Assembly (NCBI GenBank): GCA_026387845.1
Contig: JAPLKX010000106.1
Coordinates: forward strand, 1-5,965
Length of the DNA: 5,965 nt
Direction of reading: 5' to 3'
Source: Candidatus Hydrogenedentota bacterium
GTDB lineage: Bacteria > Hydrogenedentota > Hydrogenedentia > Hydrogenedentales > SLHB01
In this document: in pieces, positions 5,869 through 5,965 of the stretch
Layout of the letters: the number at the start of each line of letters is the position of its first letter
Numbering within the stretch: the first letter of the stretch is position 1
Position numbers and translations under genes: made by a program
Notes under the pieces: model-generated
Told to the model about the DNA's origin: nothing
What the model saw: only the letters and a program-made list of their open reading frames with translations
Database searches by the model: none

Positions 5869-5965
5869 GGGGCTGTTGAGAAAGTCGCGTTTTGGGGCGT
5901 GATTTAGATTTATGCGCAGCATGCGCGGATTCTTCTTGGGGACCTGATAGGGGTGGGCCTGGATA
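5869..5965 (-). mobile_element. Possible insertion-sequence end running off the right edge
   Basis: Sequence starting GGGGCTGTTGAGAAAGTC begins exactly where the palindrome at 5826-5868 loses its symmetry. CTGTTGA(G/A)AAAGTC-like strings are, as I remember, common at the ends of several DDE-transposase IS families. On the minus strand a frame enters from the edge and reads through KRDFLNSP across this putative end to a stop at 5854. No transposase domain can be seen in the 97 bases available, so this stays tentative. Confidence 0.25.

Larger units (their letters stand above)
5639..5965. other. Non-coding right edge of 327 bp
   Basis: No gene could be supported here. The frame that stays open to 5777 is the tail of a shadow of the upstream gene and has no start of its own. 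The stretch contains the post-stop hairpin, the palindrome at 5826-5868 and a possible insertion-sequence end from 5869. A minus-strand frame enters from the right edge and stops at 5854-5856, leaving 36 visible codons without a recognisable domain. Confidence 0.5.

Overview
The window appears to come from a bacterial chromosome or large contig with moderately high GC. It joins the end of a mobile element to an unrelated membrane-protein gene. I cannot name the organism. A TMEM260-type (DUF2723) glycosyltransferase fused to TPR repeats, beside a recombinase-trio element, would suit a PVC-group, Hydrogenedentota-like or other environmental Gram-negative lineage. That is an inference from family distribution as I remember it, not something the sequence proves.

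Left part (1-2251): the right-hand portion of a 'recombinase in trio' (RIT) element. Three tyrosine recombinase genes lie head to tail on the + strand, each start overlapping the previous stop as ATGA (342-345 and 1143-1146). The first is cut by the window edge and keeps only its C-terminal catalytic part. The second is broken: its N-terminal 23 codons are in one frame and the rest in another, with roughly 45-50 codons of the core-binding domain missing near 404-412. The third is intact (332 aa) with all catalytic residues. Immediately after its stop lies a block of about 110 bp (2141-2251) holding at least five copies of a decamer, TTATGCCGAG, in both orientations. This is the probable element end and recombinase-binding array.

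Junction (2252-2404): directly after the array the reading resumes inside another tyrosine recombinase, starting at the catalytic RH of the H-x-x-R-H box and running to a stop. The simplest reading is that the RIT element inserted into, and cut, a resident integrase gene. The other half should lie beyond the left edge.

Middle (2405-3043): about 640 bp without a convincing gene. It carries three GTTAACAAA repeats, a hairpin, two exact short palindromes and a plausible sigma70-type promoter for the downstream gene.

Right part (3044-5638): one large gene for an 864-aa inner-membrane protein. It has a GT-C type DUF2723 (TMEM260-like) glycosyltransferase domain, four TPRs and a proline-rich tail of three 26-residue tandem repeats. 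After it come a short hairpin at the stop, an imperfect 14-bp-stem palindrome resembling REP or transposon-associated ACAGTCACC elements, and a sequence at the right edge that resembles an insertion-sequence end. The recombinases form one transposition module. The glycosyltransferase is probably host cargo-independent sequence that happens to sit next to a mobile-element hotspot.
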